A DNA stretch of 64,000 nucleotides from Bacteroidetes bacterium UBA1947 (GCA_002336915.1 DDET01000021.1:1-64000); one strand, 5' to 3'. Numbered from the stretch's first letter, positions 25,725 through 34,515 are shown. Notes: generated by a model from the sequence alone, not told the origin. Numbers and translations are program-made.

Positions 25725-26783
25725 CTATTTTTTCTTTTCCTCCACGCCGATCAGGATGGCCAGGGGTTCCAGGCTTTTAACGCGCTCACTGATTATTTTA
25801 ATGATACCCATAATAGGTATGAAGAGGAACATACCGGGTATACCCCATATCAAATGGCCTACCAGCACGGTAACAATTGTGATAAGCGGGTTCATTTTCA
25901 CACGTGCGCCTACAATGCGTGGCATAAGGATATTAGCATCGAGGAAGTGGATAATGATGAATGCGAGTCCCAGTTCGAGGGCCTGGTAGCCGGAGCTATT
26001 TGCAAAAGTGATCATCATGCCTATTGCCATACCGGTGTATATACCTAAATAAGGAATAATATTCAGCACAGCGGCTAACACGCCTAAAAGCAAAGCATAG
26101 GGTATGCCGAGAATACTGAGCACGGTACAGTTGAGCACGCCTATGATCACCATTTCCGTAAGCAAGCCCAGCACATAGCTATTGATCATTCCCCGTGTTT
26201 CATTTACTACATCGGTTACCTGTTCCCGGTACCTTGGGCTGAACATATGCAAGATAAAACGTAATAAGAGCTTGCGATGCAGGAGCATGAAGTATGTATA
26301 GATAAATACAAACACAGTCCAGATGGTAAAGGTGGCGAGCGTGCCGAAAACAGTAGTGAGCGAGGTAGCTGCTGTAGAAACAAGGCCTGCTGAGGATTTG
26401 TTGAGATAAGCAGACTGCTCTGTACCGGTGATGTTATACCTGGTATAGAGCCATCTTTGAAAATCGTGCAGTATGACCTGCATGCGCTCCTGCAGGTGAG
26501 GAATATTTTCGCTAAAGCTAACTACCTGCGCCGTGATAAAATAGACCAGGCCCCCAATAAAAGAGACGAAAAGCAACACGCAAACGAGGGCGGCAAGAAA
26601 AGAGGGCATATGAAACTTGCGCTCTAAAAATTTGCAAAGGGGATAGAGCAAGGTGGAAATAAGCAGCGAGAAAACTAGTGGTATAAATACCCCGCTGGCA
26701 TAGTACAAAATGAACATAGCCAGCACCAGGGCAAGCAATACAAAGGCAGTTTTGGCGTACAGGGGAAATTTCACATTGTCCAT
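25725..26783 (-). CDS. AI-2E family transporter
   Basis: 352 aa. Eight or so hydrophobic segments in the AI-2E (PF01594) layout: two N-terminal pairs (ALVLAMFILYYASGVFIPLV, FSLLISTLLYPLCKFLERK, ALVCVLLFVSFIGGLVYF), a soluble middle part (EERMQ-type helix region, about 90-140) and the conserved C-terminal half with VLNIIPYLGIYTGMAIG and VGHLIWGIPGMFLFIPIMGI. Members export small molecules or ions; a role in AI-2 export is proven only for TqsA, so no substrate is assigned. A TAGGTTTG box ends 8 bp before the ATG. Confidence 0.92.
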   Translation of the reverse strand: MDNVKFPLYAKTAFVLLALVLAMFILYYASGVFIPLVFSLLISTLLYPLCKFLERKFHMPSFLAALVCVLLFVSFIGGLVYFITAQVVSFSENIPHLQERMQVILHDFQRWLYTRYNITGTEQSAYLNKSSAGLVSTAATSLTTVFGTLATFTIWTVFVFIYTYFMLLHRKLLLRFILHMFSPRYREQVTDVVNETRGMINSYVLGLLTEMVIIGVLNCTVLSILGIPYALLLGVLAAVLNIIPYLGIYTGMAIGMMITFANSSGYQALELGLAFIIIHFLDANILMPRIVGARVKMNPLITIVTVLVGHLIWGIPGMFLFIPIMGIIKIISERVKSLEPLAILIGVEEKKK

Positions 26784-26791
26784 ATCTATGC

Positions 26792-26799
26792 CAAACCTA
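26792..26799 (-). promoter_or_regulatory. Putative -7 box of the AI-2E gene
   Basis: TAGGTTTG on the minus strand matches TAnnTTTG and implies a 5' leader of only a few bases. Confidence 0.4.
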
Positions 26800-26911
26800 A
26801 TAGAATTGTGCCAGTATAGGAAATTTTAATATTTACCTTATTGTAAAGTAGCAGAAAAGCCCAGAAGCAGCCATGTGGGTAAAAAAGAAAAATTGCCATT
26901 TCGTTTTCATT

Positions 26912-26919
26912 TAATTTTG
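26912..26919 (+). promoter_or_regulatory. Putative -7 box of rnhB
   Basis: TAATTTTG lies 17 bp before the GTG start; a TTG at 26893-26895 could be the -33 element with a short 16-bp spacer. Confidence 0.4.
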
Positions 26920-26936
26920 ACTAATAAGCTGGATGG

Positions 26937-27551
26937 GTGAAGCGCTACTTTAAAAAAGATATACTAGAGGCAGGTTGCGATGAGGCCGGGCGGGGCTGCC
27001 TGGCAGGGCCTGTATTTGCGGCCGCTGTTATATTGCCCAAGACCTTCCGCCATCCGCTGCTGAACGACAGCAAGCAAGTAACGGAGGAGGACCGCGATAA
27101 ATTACGGCCCATTATAGAACGAAAAGCCATTGCCTGGGCTGTGGCCATGGTGGACCACGAGGAAATAGACCGGATAAATATCCTGAAGGCTTCGTTCAAA
27201 GCAATGCACCTTGCCGTAGACCAATTGAATATGCGCCCCGAACTGCTGCTCATAGACGGCAACAGGTTCAGCCCGTATTTTGGCATAGCCCATCATTGTG
27301 TGATACAGGGCGATGCCATATACGCGTCTATAGCCGCTGCCAGCATACTCGCCAAAACACACAGAGACGAGTTCATGTATAAATTACATGAGAGCCATCC
27401 CCAGTATGGCTGGAATGAAAATAAAGGCTATGGGACACCTTACCACAGAACGCAAATAAAGCAGTATGGCCTGACACCCTATCATAGAAAGACGTTTGGG
27501 ATATGTAGTGAGGTAGGGGAAGTTCTATTTAGCGAGGGTATGGAGGAGTAA
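26937..27551 (+). CDS. rnhB: Ribonuclease HII
   Basis: 204 aa, standard RNase HII length; cleaves RNA in RNA-DNA hybrids and single misincorporated ribonucleotides. GCDEAGRGCLAGP near the N-terminus gives the catalytic Asp15-Glu16 pair; LLIDGNRF and GDAIYASIAAASILAKTHRD hold the later acidic residues and the conserved serine/lysine helix; GYGTPYHRTQIKQYGLTPYH is the usual C-terminal block. The start is GTG at 26937; an ATG four bases upstream is out of frame. Confidence 0.96.
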   Translation: MKRYFKKDILEAGCDEAGRGCLAGPVFAAAVILPKTFRHPLLNDSKQVTEEDRDKLRPIIERKAIAWAVAMVDHEEIDRINILKASFKAMHLAVDQLNMRPELLLIDGNRFSPYFGIAHHCVIQGDAIYASIAAASILAKTHRDEFMYKLHESHPQYGWNENKGYGTPYHRTQIKQYGLTPYHRKTFGICSEVGEVLFSEGMEE

Positions 27552-27621
27552 TATATATAACATACAGGGCGCTCAAGGGTACTAGCCTACATCAGTTAAC
27601 CCTATCTGCTATAGACAGAAC

Positions 27622-27634
27622 GTCCCGAAGGGAC
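27622..27634. repeat. GTCCC-N3-GGGAC palindrome
   Basis: GTCCC-gaa-GGGAC followed by CACAAAT, near-identical in form to the palindromes at 45936 and 45988. It sits between the convergent rnhB and histidine kinase genes and belongs to a dispersed intergenic repeat family. Confidence 0.55.
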
Positions 27635-27640
27635 CACAAA

Positions 27641-28609
27641 TCATGAAAGAGGGAGAATGACCTCAAAGTTTGCACCTGTTGGTTTATTGTCCTTCACTAT
27701 TATGCGGCCCTTGTGCTCGTTGATTATTTTGCCGGTAAGATATAAGCCAAGGCCGGTGCCTTTTGTTTTACGTGTTTCTTCATTACCAATGCGGTAAAAC
27801 TTGTTGAAGATTTTTTTCTTCTCCTCGTCGGGGATGCCGGGGCCTTCATCGATAACCTGCAGTATGGCTGCATTCTGCCTGCTGGACAAATTAATACAGA
27901 TCGTCTTATCGGGCGGGGTATATTTTACTGCATTTTCGAGCAGGTTGTTTACTGCCATTTGCAGCATGATCCTGTCGCCGGTGAGGGTGCAGCCTGTTTG
28001 AATATCCTCTTCGAAACGTTTGGGGTAACGATGTGCATAGTCGGAGATGCTATCTTCCACTAATTCCGAAAAATTAAACCGTTCGATGCTGGGTACATAG
28101 CGTTTGCCTTCCATCTGCGATGCCAGCAGCAGGTTGCCGGTGAGGTCATTGAGCCTATCGGCCTCGTATATACAGCGCTCCAGCAGGTGTGCCTTCTTCT
28201 CCTCATCCAGCTTGTGTTTGGCAAGAGTCTGAAGGTTCAATTTTATTGCAGCAAGGGGCGATTTAAGCTCATGTGTCACAGACATCATGAAATTATTCTG
28301 CTGCCGGGAAAGGGAGAAGCTGCGGCGGAATGAGGAGTAAACAACTGCCGCACCAATGAGTATTACGATAAGAAAAGTAGTGCCCTCGCCAAAATACTGT
28401 TTGGCACGCATCTCTTTTTTATGGATGAGCTCATCAAGGTGCTGGTGATATAACTGGGGGTATTTTGCGCTATCTACATCCACAGCCAGCAAAAGACGTT
28501 GCTGTTCGAAGATGCTTTTGCTTTGCTTCTCGAGGCTAAAGCCCCAGAATAACAGCGCCGAGACCACGTAGGCTAGCAATAATATCTGCAGGCTGGTGAA
28601 AAAGCGCAT
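27641..28609 (-). CDS. Sensor histidine kinase
   Basis: 322 aa. Two membrane helices (about 6-24 and 77-93) enclose a short periplasmic sensor of about 50 residues. There is no clear HAMP or PAS domain. HisKA box FMMSVTHELKSPLAAIKLNL with phospho-acceptor His 113, N box NNLLENAVKYTPP, G1 box DEGPGIPDEEKKKIFNKFYR and G2 box KGTGLGLYLTGKI are all intact. The layout recalls RprX-type kinases of Bacteroidota, and an RprY-like regulator is encoded 12 kb away at 40027, but pairing is inference. It is the third gene of the operon yicC-gldH-kinase, 21 bp after gldH. Confidence 0.93.
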   Translation of the reverse strand: MRFFTSLQILLLAYVVSALLFWGFSLEKQSKSIFEQQRLLLAVDVDSAKYPQLYHQHLDELIHKKEMRAKQYFGEGTTFLIVILIGAAVVYSSFRRSFSLSRQQNNFMMSVTHELKSPLAAIKLNLQTLAKHKLDEEKKAHLLERCIYEADRLNDLTGNLLLASQMEGKRYVPSIERFNFSELVEDSISDYAHRYPKRFEEDIQTGCTLTGDRIMLQMAVNNLLENAVKYTPPDKTICINLSSRQNAAILQVIDEGPGIPDEEKKKIFNKFYRIGNEETRKTKGTGLGLYLTGKIINEHKGRIIVKDNKPTGANFEVILPLS

Positions 28610-28630
28610 GGCAAAGTTTTGGTTTAAACA

Positions 28631-29137
28631 CTATTTACTGCGCTCTATCCTGATACCGGCCTGCAATACATCAGGCAAGGGGTTGAGTCGCATATTCTGT
28701 TCCATCTTCATTTCGTACCTGCCTTTCTTTTTAAGAAAGCCCGTGATACCACCTTCGTTCATTTGATAATTGACCGGCATTAACTGCTCCCATATCTCGC
28801 CCATGCCACGGCCCAGCCATTTGCCCGATTGCTCGGCAAGCGGTATCTCCATCCGTATCTTTTGGAAATTGCTGTCGCCCGGCTGTTTTAATGATACTAT
28901 TACCCAGATATTTGAAAAAGGATAAGCATCAGTGTGGCGAATAAGGAAGTACATTTTATAAGAGGCTGCAGTATCTGAAATATCGAACTTAAAAGTGGGT
29001 GCAAAAGTGGAAGACCAGGCATTTTCGGGTATGGGGTATGCCTGCTGATAATACGGTGAGGGCATGCAACCGGTAAATAAAACCACTATTAAAAAAACCA
29101 AACTAATACTGCGGACCATTGATACGCTTTTTCGCAT
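28631..29137 (-). CDS. gldH: Gliding motility lipoprotein GldH
   Basis: 168 aa. Lipoprotein signal with LFTGC (Cys 24). The body follows the GldH family: YKMYFLIRHTDAYPFSNIWV, the GRGMGEIWEQLMPVNYQMNE block and the terminal KKGRYEMKMEQNMRLNPLPD followed by VLQAGIRIER. In Flavobacterium GldH is an outer-membrane-associated lipoprotein needed for gliding and chitin use, linked to T9SS function, though many non-gliding Bacteroidota also carry it. It lies 17 bp after yicC. Confidence 0.88.
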   Translation of the reverse strand: MRKSVSMVRSISLVFLIVVLFTGCMPSPYYQQAYPIPENAWSSTFAPTFKFDISDTAASYKMYFLIRHTDAYPFSNIWVIVSLKQPGDSNFQKIRMEIPLAEQSGKWLGRGMGEIWEQLMPVNYQMNEGGITGFLKKKGRYEMKMEQNMRLNPLPDVLQAGIRIERSK

Positions 29138-29154
29138 TTTTACTTTTTGTATTT

Positions 29155-30030
29155 TTATAAGATATTCAGAACCTGCTCTTTTGCCTTTTCCAGTTCATCT
29201 TTCATATGTATCACCACCTGCTGCATCTCTGCATGGTTGGCCTTTGAGCCGAGTGTATTTATCTCCCTGCCTATTTCCTGCAAAATAAAGCCAAGTATTT
29301 TACCTTTTGAAGCCTCATCTTTAGCAATGGATTCGTGGAAATATTTACAATGCTGCTTAAGCCTTGTTTTTTCTTCAGTGATATCTGTTCTTTCGATATA
29401 ATAGATCATCTCCTGCTCAAAGCGGTTCTTATCGTAGTTCTCCTTGCCCACCATGTCGTTCATATTCTGCAGCAGCTTTGCACGCACCTTTTCGGTACGC
29501 TGTGCTTCCATTGGCAGTATGTCCTGCAGCAGGTTTTCGATATTTTGGATGCGTTTGTTGAGGTCTTTATTAAGTGCCTCACCTTCGTGGGCCCTATGCT
29601 GCATGAGACTATTGGCGGCGGTTTCCAGCACTTTTTTTATTTCAAGCCATTCCGCTTCGGCCAGCAGGTCCTGCTCGGGAGCCACTACTTCGGGCATGCG
29701 CATGAGGGTTGATAACATATTTTCCTGCGGCAGACCCAATTGATCAGCTATCTGCTGCATGCTCTGGTAATAAAACACTGCAAGGCCGGTATTCACGGTC
29801 ATGGGTTTTGAGGCGCCCTCCTGGCGAATAGCGATGGTAACATCGAGCGTACCACGCATCAACATATTGTTCAAAATGTTGCGTATATCCAACTCGTAGG
29901 AGCGCAGAATGGGGGGCAGTTTGGTTGACGCATCAAATTGCTTGCCGTTGAGCGATTTTATTTCTACCACTACCTGGCGGCCATTGATGGTAGCCTCAGC
30001 CCTTCCAAAACCTGTCATTGAATACAGCAT
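29155..30030 (-). CDS. yicC: YicC family endoribonuclease-like protein
   Basis: 291 aa, matching the YicC family (about 287-293 aa). The N-terminus MLYSMTGFGRAEA and the following VEIKSLNGKQFDASTKLPPI are diagnostic, and the C-terminal half holds the DUF1732 block (DITEEKTRLKQHCKYFHESI ... GKILGFILQEIGREINTLGS followed by KANHAEMQQVVIHMKDELEK). YicC proteins are linked to stationary-phase survival and RNA cleavage. It is the first gene of an operon with gldH and the kinase. Confidence 0.93.
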   Translation of the reverse strand: MLYSMTGFGRAEATINGRQVVVEIKSLNGKQFDASTKLPPILRSYELDIRNILNNMLMRGTLDVTIAIRQEGASKPMTVNTGLAVFYYQSMQQIADQLGLPQENMLSTLMRMPEVVAPEQDLLAEAEWLEIKKVLETAANSLMQHRAHEGEALNKDLNKRIQNIENLLQDILPMEAQRTEKVRAKLLQNMNDMVGKENYDKNRFEQEMIYYIERTDITEEKTRLKQHCKYFHESIAKDEASKGKILGFILQEIGREINTLGSKANHAEMQQVVIHMKDELEKAKEQVLNIL

Positions 30031-30160
30031 AGTCTAAATACTTTGCAACAAAAATGAACAAAGGTTTGCCAATAAAAAAACTTAAATGAATATTTATGGA
30101 AAAAACTCATAAAATCGTCGTAAAAGTGGCATAAAAGCTAAAAGCAAGACGGGAAATGAC

Positions 30161-30168
30161 TATTTTTG
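30161..30168 (+). promoter_or_regulatory. Putative -7 box of the EnvC-like gene
   Basis: TATTTTTG lies 20 bp before the ATG at 30189 and matches TAnnTTTG; no clear -33 TTG. Confidence 0.35.
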
Positions 30169-30188
30169 ATTTTATACTAAAATAATAC

Positions 30189-31646
30189 ATGCGGATAATA
30201 ACAATGATAGCAGGGATGCTTTTGTGTTTGGCGGTATTTGCCCAACAGCAAAAACCGCAGCAGTCGGCACAGGAAACCCTGAACCGCAATGAGCTGGAAA
30301 AACAAAGGCAGAACATACAGGAATCGATAAGGCAAATAGAAGCGGAGTTAAAAGCAACTGCCCAAAATAAGAATGCGACACTTACACAGCTGCGCGACCT
30401 GAAAGCAAAACTTGCCGAGCGCCAGAAACTGATCAATAATATAAATCAGCAGGTAGGACAGATAAATAACAGCATCGTATCCTCAACACAAACGGTGGCG
30501 CAACTGCACCAAAACCTGGACCTGCTAAAAATACGGTATGCCCAATCGCTGAGGTATGCTTACCAAAACCGCAGCTCTTATGATATGCTGGCATTCCTGT
30601 TCTCATCGAAAAATTTTAATGATGCTTTGCGCAGGGTAAAGTACCTGAAGAAATACCGCGACTACCGCGTGCAGCAGGTGGAACAAATAAAAATAACACA
30701 AGGGCAGATACAACACCAGATAGGTGTACTGAACACCGAGAAATCGGAAAAGGATAAGTTGCTAATGGCGCAACAGGAGCAAACGCAAGTGCTACAGAAA
30801 GAAACCAGTGAGACCGACCAGGTAGTGCAGCAGCTAAAAAGCAAGGAAAAAGACCTGCTAACACAGGTGGAAAAGAACAAGAAAGCATCAAGGCAACTAG
30901 ATAAGGCGATAAGCGATATAATAAGGCGCGAAATAGAATCGGCCCGTAAAAAGGCAGAAGAAGAAGAGCGCAGGCACCAGGAAGCGATAGCACGAAACAA
31001 TCCTTATTCGGCAAAAAGCACCACAGCGGAAAATAATGCACCAAAGACGGCCGCTAATAATAATACCAACAGGCCTGTTGTAAACAACAACAGCAACCGC
31101 CCGTCCGCAAAAAATAATAATGATATTGAACCGGACGTAGCCAACCGGCCGTCGGCAAAATATTCATCGCATAAAACCGGGTCGGATAACGGGCTTTCCC
31201 TTACTCCCGATGTGGAGTCCTCTTCAGCAAATTTTGAAAGCAACCGTGGCCGCCTGCCATGGCCTGTGGAAAAAGGCTTTATATCGGACCGTTTTGGTAC
31301 ACACCCCCACCCCGTGGAGCAGCATGTGATGATCGAGAATTCGGGTATTGATATACGCACCAGCGCAGGTGCATCCGCAAGGGCTATATTCGATGGAACG
31401 GTGACCAAGATATTTAAGATATTCGGTACAGACTGGAATATCCTGATAAACCATGGCAATTACTACAGTCTCTACTCTCACCTGTCGAATGTAAATGTTC
31501 GTGAAGGGCAGAGCGTGCATACAAAGCAAGTAATAGGCAATGTGGGCACCAATGATGAGGGTGAGAATGTTATCAACTTCCAGATATGGAAGAAGGCAGG
31601 TAAGGGCTCTATAAAACTGGACCCCGAAGGCTGGATCGCACGATAA
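30189..31646 (+). CDS. EnvC-like murein hydrolase activator, degenerate LytM/M23 domain
   Basis: 485 aa. Signal peptide (MRIITMIAGMLLCLAVFAQ), a long coiled coil (about 30-265, LEKQRQNIQESIRQIEAELK and on), an Asn/Ser/Pro-rich linker (about 275-345) and a LytM domain (about 355-485). Zinc ligands of active M23 peptidases (HxGxD and HxH) look replaced: ENSGIDI has Asn for the first His, and VINFQIW has no HxH, while SLYSHLSNV keeps one His. This agrees with EnvC, which switches on N-acetylmuramyl-L-alanine amidases during cell separation rather than cutting by itself. Confidence 0.85.
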   Translation: MRIITMIAGMLLCLAVFAQQQKPQQSAQETLNRNELEKQRQNIQESIRQIEAELKATAQNKNATLTQLRDLKAKLAERQKLINNINQQVGQINNSIVSSTQTVAQLHQNLDLLKIRYAQSLRYAYQNRSSYDMLAFLFSSKNFNDALRRVKYLKKYRDYRVQQVEQIKITQGQIQHQIGVLNTEKSEKDKLLMAQQEQTQVLQKETSETDQVVQQLKSKEKDLLTQVEKNKKASRQLDKAISDIIRREIESARKKAEEEERRHQEAIARNNPYSAKSTTAENNAPKTAANNNTNRPVVNNNSNRPSAKNNNDIEPDVANRPSAKYSSHKTGSDNGLSLTPDVESSSANFESNRGRLPWPVEKGFISDRFGTHPHPVEQHVMIENSGIDIRTSAGASARAIFDGTVTKIFKIFGTDWNILINHGNYYSLYSHLSNVNVREGQSVHTKQVIGNVGTNDEGENVINFQIWKKAGKGSIKLDPEGWIAR

Positions 31647-31678
31647 TTAATGGCTCAATTGCTCAAAGTATTAATATA

Positions 31679-31712
31679 AAAAAGCATCCCGCAATATGCG
31701 GGATGCTTTTTT
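31679..31712. terminator. Bidirectional terminator
   Basis: AAAAGCATCCCGCA / TGCGGGATGCTTTT is a perfect 14-bp stem with loop ATA and A/T tracts on both sides, between convergent genes. Confidence 0.9.
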
Positions 31713-31728
31713 ATACGCTTCTTATTAT

Positions 31729-32109
31729 TTATAGCTGATCTTTGAACACCTTGATATATTGTATCGGCTTCCCTTTTTCCATAATGCGGGCAGTATACAG
31801 TCCTGCGGGCAACATGCTCATGTCTATCTCCAATTGGGAAATGCCGGGGGAATAAGTAGACTGGCAAAGCGAGCGGCCACTCAAGTCCAGAACGTCAACC
31901 TTCACCGTATTTTCGGTTGGTGTAGGGAAGGCAACATAAGTCTGAGTAAGCACAGGATTTGGGAACAGTACGACAGATGAACCCGCATCCTGCTTCATTC
32001 CAAAAAAACCTCCATTCTCGTCATATCCGTATGTGGTTTGCGCCTTTCCCTGGAAGGATGCAGTTGTTAAGCTTAAGGCAATGGCTAATATTTGTAATGT
32101 CTTTTTCAT
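31729..32109 (-). CDS. Minimal T9SS type A sorting-domain protein
   Basis: 126 aa. After the signal peptide (MKKTLQILAIALSLTTASFQ, cleavage near GKAQ) only about 21 residues remain before the T9SS tail begins (VVLFPNPVLTQTYVAFPTPT ... VDVLDLSGRSLCQSTY ... LPAGLYTARIMEKGKPIQYI followed by KVFKDQL). The protein is therefore almost nothing but a sorting domain. The tail fits the type A family (PNPV, DLSG, LPAGLY). I start at the ATG at 32109, which sits on the signal peptide; a start at 32169 would add 20 residues of non-signal sequence. Role unknown. Confidence 0.8.
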   Translation of the reverse strand: MKKTLQILAIALSLTTASFQGKAQTTYGYDENGGFFGMKQDAGSSVVLFPNPVLTQTYVAFPTPTENTVKVDVLDLSGRSLCQSTYSPGISQLEIDMSMLPAGLYTARIMEKGKPIQYIKVFKDQL

Positions 32110-32376
32110 GGCTCGTCTATTTTTTAATGATCTTCGTTCAAGTAATTGAGGTAAACACCATGCCATCAATTGTGCCGGTTAAGATCAAAAAGCACAAATC
32201 TGAAAAACCTTTGCAGCTGGCTGATTTACAGGAACCCGTGAAAAAAGGGACAATGATCCCGGGAAGGCCACAGCCTTCCTGCTTTATTGCAGGTAGGTAA
32301 TTTGCGGATAAATGACCACATTATTTTCAAAAAACAGCAATATATCCTTACATTTAGTAAATCAAAAAAGGCTCTT

Positions 32377-32880
32377 ATGAGGAACTTATATTCACTACTC
32401 TTTTTATTGTTCACTGTCTGTAATGCCACACAGGCGCAAGACAGCAAACAGGTACTAAGCCCGCGTGCATATGCTAAGTGTGACAACGCGGAAATAAACT
32501 ACGGACAGCCTTCAAAGCGGGGCAGGACCATCTTTGGCGAGTTGGTGCCATACGGACAGGTATGGCGCACGGGTGCCAACGAAGCAACCGAGATAACGTT
32601 TAAGAAAGACTGCACCATAGGGGGCCAAAAGGTAAAGGCCGGTACTTACACCCTGTTCACTATCCCGAACCAGAAAGAATGGACCATTATATTAAATGCA
32701 GAGCTGAAACAGTGGGGAGCATTTGGATATGAAGATGTGAAGAATAAAGATGTGCTGCACATAACTGTTCCTGCGCAAACGGTGGCCGCTCCGCAGGAGA
32801 AATTCGTCATTAACCTTAAAAAAGATATACTGGAGCTGAGCTGGGACCAAACTGCCGTAGTTGTGCCTATGAAATTTTAA
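32377..32880 (+). CDS. DUF2911 domain-containing secreted protein
   Basis: 167 aa. Signal peptide MRNLYSLLFLLFTVCNATQA, then a DUF2911 domain nearly to the end: LSPRAYAKCDNAEINYGQPS, GRTIFGELVPYGQVWRTGAN, EATEITFKKDCTIGGQKVKA followed by GTYTLFTIPNQKEWTIILNA. The family is common in Bacteroidota, beta-rich and of unknown function. The ATG at 32377 is used because it begins the signal peptide. Confidence 0.9.
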   Translation: MRNLYSLLFLLFTVCNATQAQDSKQVLSPRAYAKCDNAEINYGQPSKRGRTIFGELVPYGQVWRTGANEATEITFKKDCTIGGQKVKAGTYTLFTIPNQKEWTIILNAELKQWGAFGYEDVKNKDVLHITVPAQTVAAPQEKFVINLKKDILELSWDQTAVVVPMKF

Positions 32881-33046
32881 TTTTTCCGCTTCGGCAGCAT
32901 ATATTCCTGCTTCGTCCTATATGTCTATGTGCTTACTGATTCCCGCAGTAGATTAGCGGTAGCTTCTCACCTTACGAGATTCGGGCATAGGAAGCAAATA
33001 GTTAAAAAGGGATTGCGGTGCATTTATATGCACCGCAAATTTTTTG
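32881..33046 (+). terminator. Untranslated stretch ending in a strong terminator (33013-33046)
   Basis: TTGCGGTGCA / TGCACCGCAA is a perfect 10-bp stem with loop TTTATA, followed by ATTTTTT. It ends 160 bp past the DUF2911 stop. The DNA in between has no ORF but holds a tRNA-like string near 32950-32990, so it could be a long 3' UTR or a small RNA. Confidence 0.7.
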
Positions 33047-33094
33047 CCCAAAATGAAAGGGCATATTTATGTTTAATCATGTTATTTTGCAGCT

Positions 33095-33976
33095 ATGAGA
33101 ATTATTCCCGGAGAAATAAAGACGGGCCAGCTGCACGCCTACCTGCTTGGTGCAGTGGCGCCACGACCTATATGCTTTGCCAGTACGGTGGATAGTGAAG
33201 GGAGGCCCAATCTTGCTCCTTTCAGTTTTTTCAATGTGTTTGGCAGCAACCCCCCGGTGCTCGTTTTCTCGCCGGCACGCAGGGTAAGGGATAATACAGT
33301 AAAACACACACTGGACAATATATATGCTACCAAAGAAGTGGTGGTGAATGTAGTGAACTACGATATGGTGCAGCAAATGAATCTTGCCAGTTGCGAGTAT
33401 CCGCCCAATGTAAATGAATTTACAAAAGCAGGCTTTACGCCCGTGGCTTCTGAATTCGTAAAACCTTTCAGGGTAAAGGAATCGCCTGCGCAGCTGGAGT
33501 GCAAAGTGCTTCAGGTAATCAAGACCGGCCAGGGCGGCGGCGCGGGCAACCTGATCATTTGCGAGATAGTGTGCATGCACCTGGATGAGCATGTGCTGGA
33601 CGAGAACGGAAAAATAGATCCGCATAAGATAGACCTGGTGGCGCGCATGGGCGGCGACCATTATTGCAGGGCTTCGGGCAGTGCGGTATTTGATGTACAC
33701 AAGCCTAACCTGGAACTGGGTGTGGGTGTAGATGCACTACCTGAGCACATACGCAACAGCCATATACTTACCGGCAATAACCTGGGCATGCTGGGCAATA
33801 GCACTGCAATACCCGTGGTAAGCGAAATGCTATACGACGACCGCCTGACGGAAATAATGCGCGCCTACGAAACCGATGATGCAGGAAGGGTAAACGCATT
33901 GCAGATATATGCCAGAGAATTACTGGATAAGGGTGAGATAGATAAGGCATGGCAGGTACTGCTGGCGGGAGGGTAA
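33095..33976 (+). CDS. Flavin reductase family protein
   Basis: 293 aa. FMN-binding split-barrel domain (about 5-190): LLGAVAPRPICFASTVDSEG, NLAPFSFFNVFGSNPPVLVF and the later ESPAQLECKVLQVIKTGQGG ... NLIICEIVCMHLDE block fit flavin:NAD(P)H reductases and related FMN proteins. The C-terminal 90 residues (DLVARMGGDHYCRASGSAVF and helices up to RELLDKGEIDKAWQVLLAGG) are the extension usual for the Bacteroidota form. Cytosolic; partner oxygenase unknown. Confidence 0.9.
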   Translation: MRIIPGEIKTGQLHAYLLGAVAPRPICFASTVDSEGRPNLAPFSFFNVFGSNPPVLVFSPARRVRDNTVKHTLDNIYATKEVVVNVVNYDMVQQMNLASCEYPPNVNEFTKAGFTPVASEFVKPFRVKESPAQLECKVLQVIKTGQGGGAGNLIICEIVCMHLDEHVLDENGKIDPHKIDLVARMGGDHYCRASGSAVFDVHKPNLELGVGVDALPEHIRNSHILTGNNLGMLGNSTAIPVVSEMLYDDRLTEIMRAYETDDAGRVNALQIYARELLDKGEIDKAWQVLLAGG

Positions 33977-34048
33977 AGTGATAAATATTTGTTTTTCTAT
34001 TTGTTTTTATTTAATATTGTTAGATTCTTAACTTAAACTAGCCTTATT

Positions 34049-34462
34049 ATGAAACAGATTATTTTGTTCTCCCTCCTGCTTTGTGTTTGCTTTTCTTCCC
34101 GTCTAAGGGCCCAAACAAGTGTCACTATTCAAAACAATTATCCTGTTGCCTCTAATTGTACCCTCAAAGTTAACTTTCTTTATTATGGGGGCCATTGTTC
34201 AGGAGTAACAAATACCAGTAATCAAGTCACAATAAATGCAGGCGCCTCGTTAACACAGAACCTTACCATGTTATCATGGGCTCCTACAACACCCTCCTTT
34301 ACCGGAGCTCCTGCTATGGTGGTCACTAACCCATGTTCAGTTTCTGTAACAGTTGGCGCATGCAATCCACCGTCCGGAACGCTCCCACTTTGTCATCCAA
34401 GCTGTCCTATTGCTACAGTTTCTTATAATAGCGCTACTGCTACACTTTCAATAACACCGTAA
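34049..34462 (+). CDS. Small secreted protein of unknown function
   Basis: 137 aa. Signal peptide MKQIILFSLLLCVCFSSRLRAQ, then a Thr/Ser/Asn-rich beta-type sequence with several cysteines (SNCTLKVNF, GGHCSGVT, NPCSVSVTVGACNPP, PLCHPSCP) that could form disulfides outside the cell. No T9SS tail and no known domain. It has its own terminator (34482-34515). Confidence 0.65.
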   Translation: MKQIILFSLLLCVCFSSRLRAQTSVTIQNNYPVASNCTLKVNFLYYGGHCSGVTNTSNQVTINAGASLTQNLTMLSWAPTTPSFTGAPAMVVTNPCSVSVTVGACNPPSGTLPLCHPSCPIATVSYNSATATLSITP

Positions 34463-34481
34463 GGAAGATTTGATTTTTATT

Positions 34482-34515
34482 AAGAGCTTATCAAAATTTG
34501 GTAAGCTCTTTTTAT
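34482..34515 (+). terminator. Terminator after the small secreted protein
   Basis: AAGAGCTTA / TAAGCTCTT stem with an A/T-rich loop, followed by TTTTATTT. Confidence 0.75.

Noticed and set aside
32940..32995. tRNA-like string (AGCGGTAGC ... CTTACGA)
   Set aside because: No acceptor stem or T arm can be formed and the anticodon stem does not pair well; kept only as a hint for a relic.
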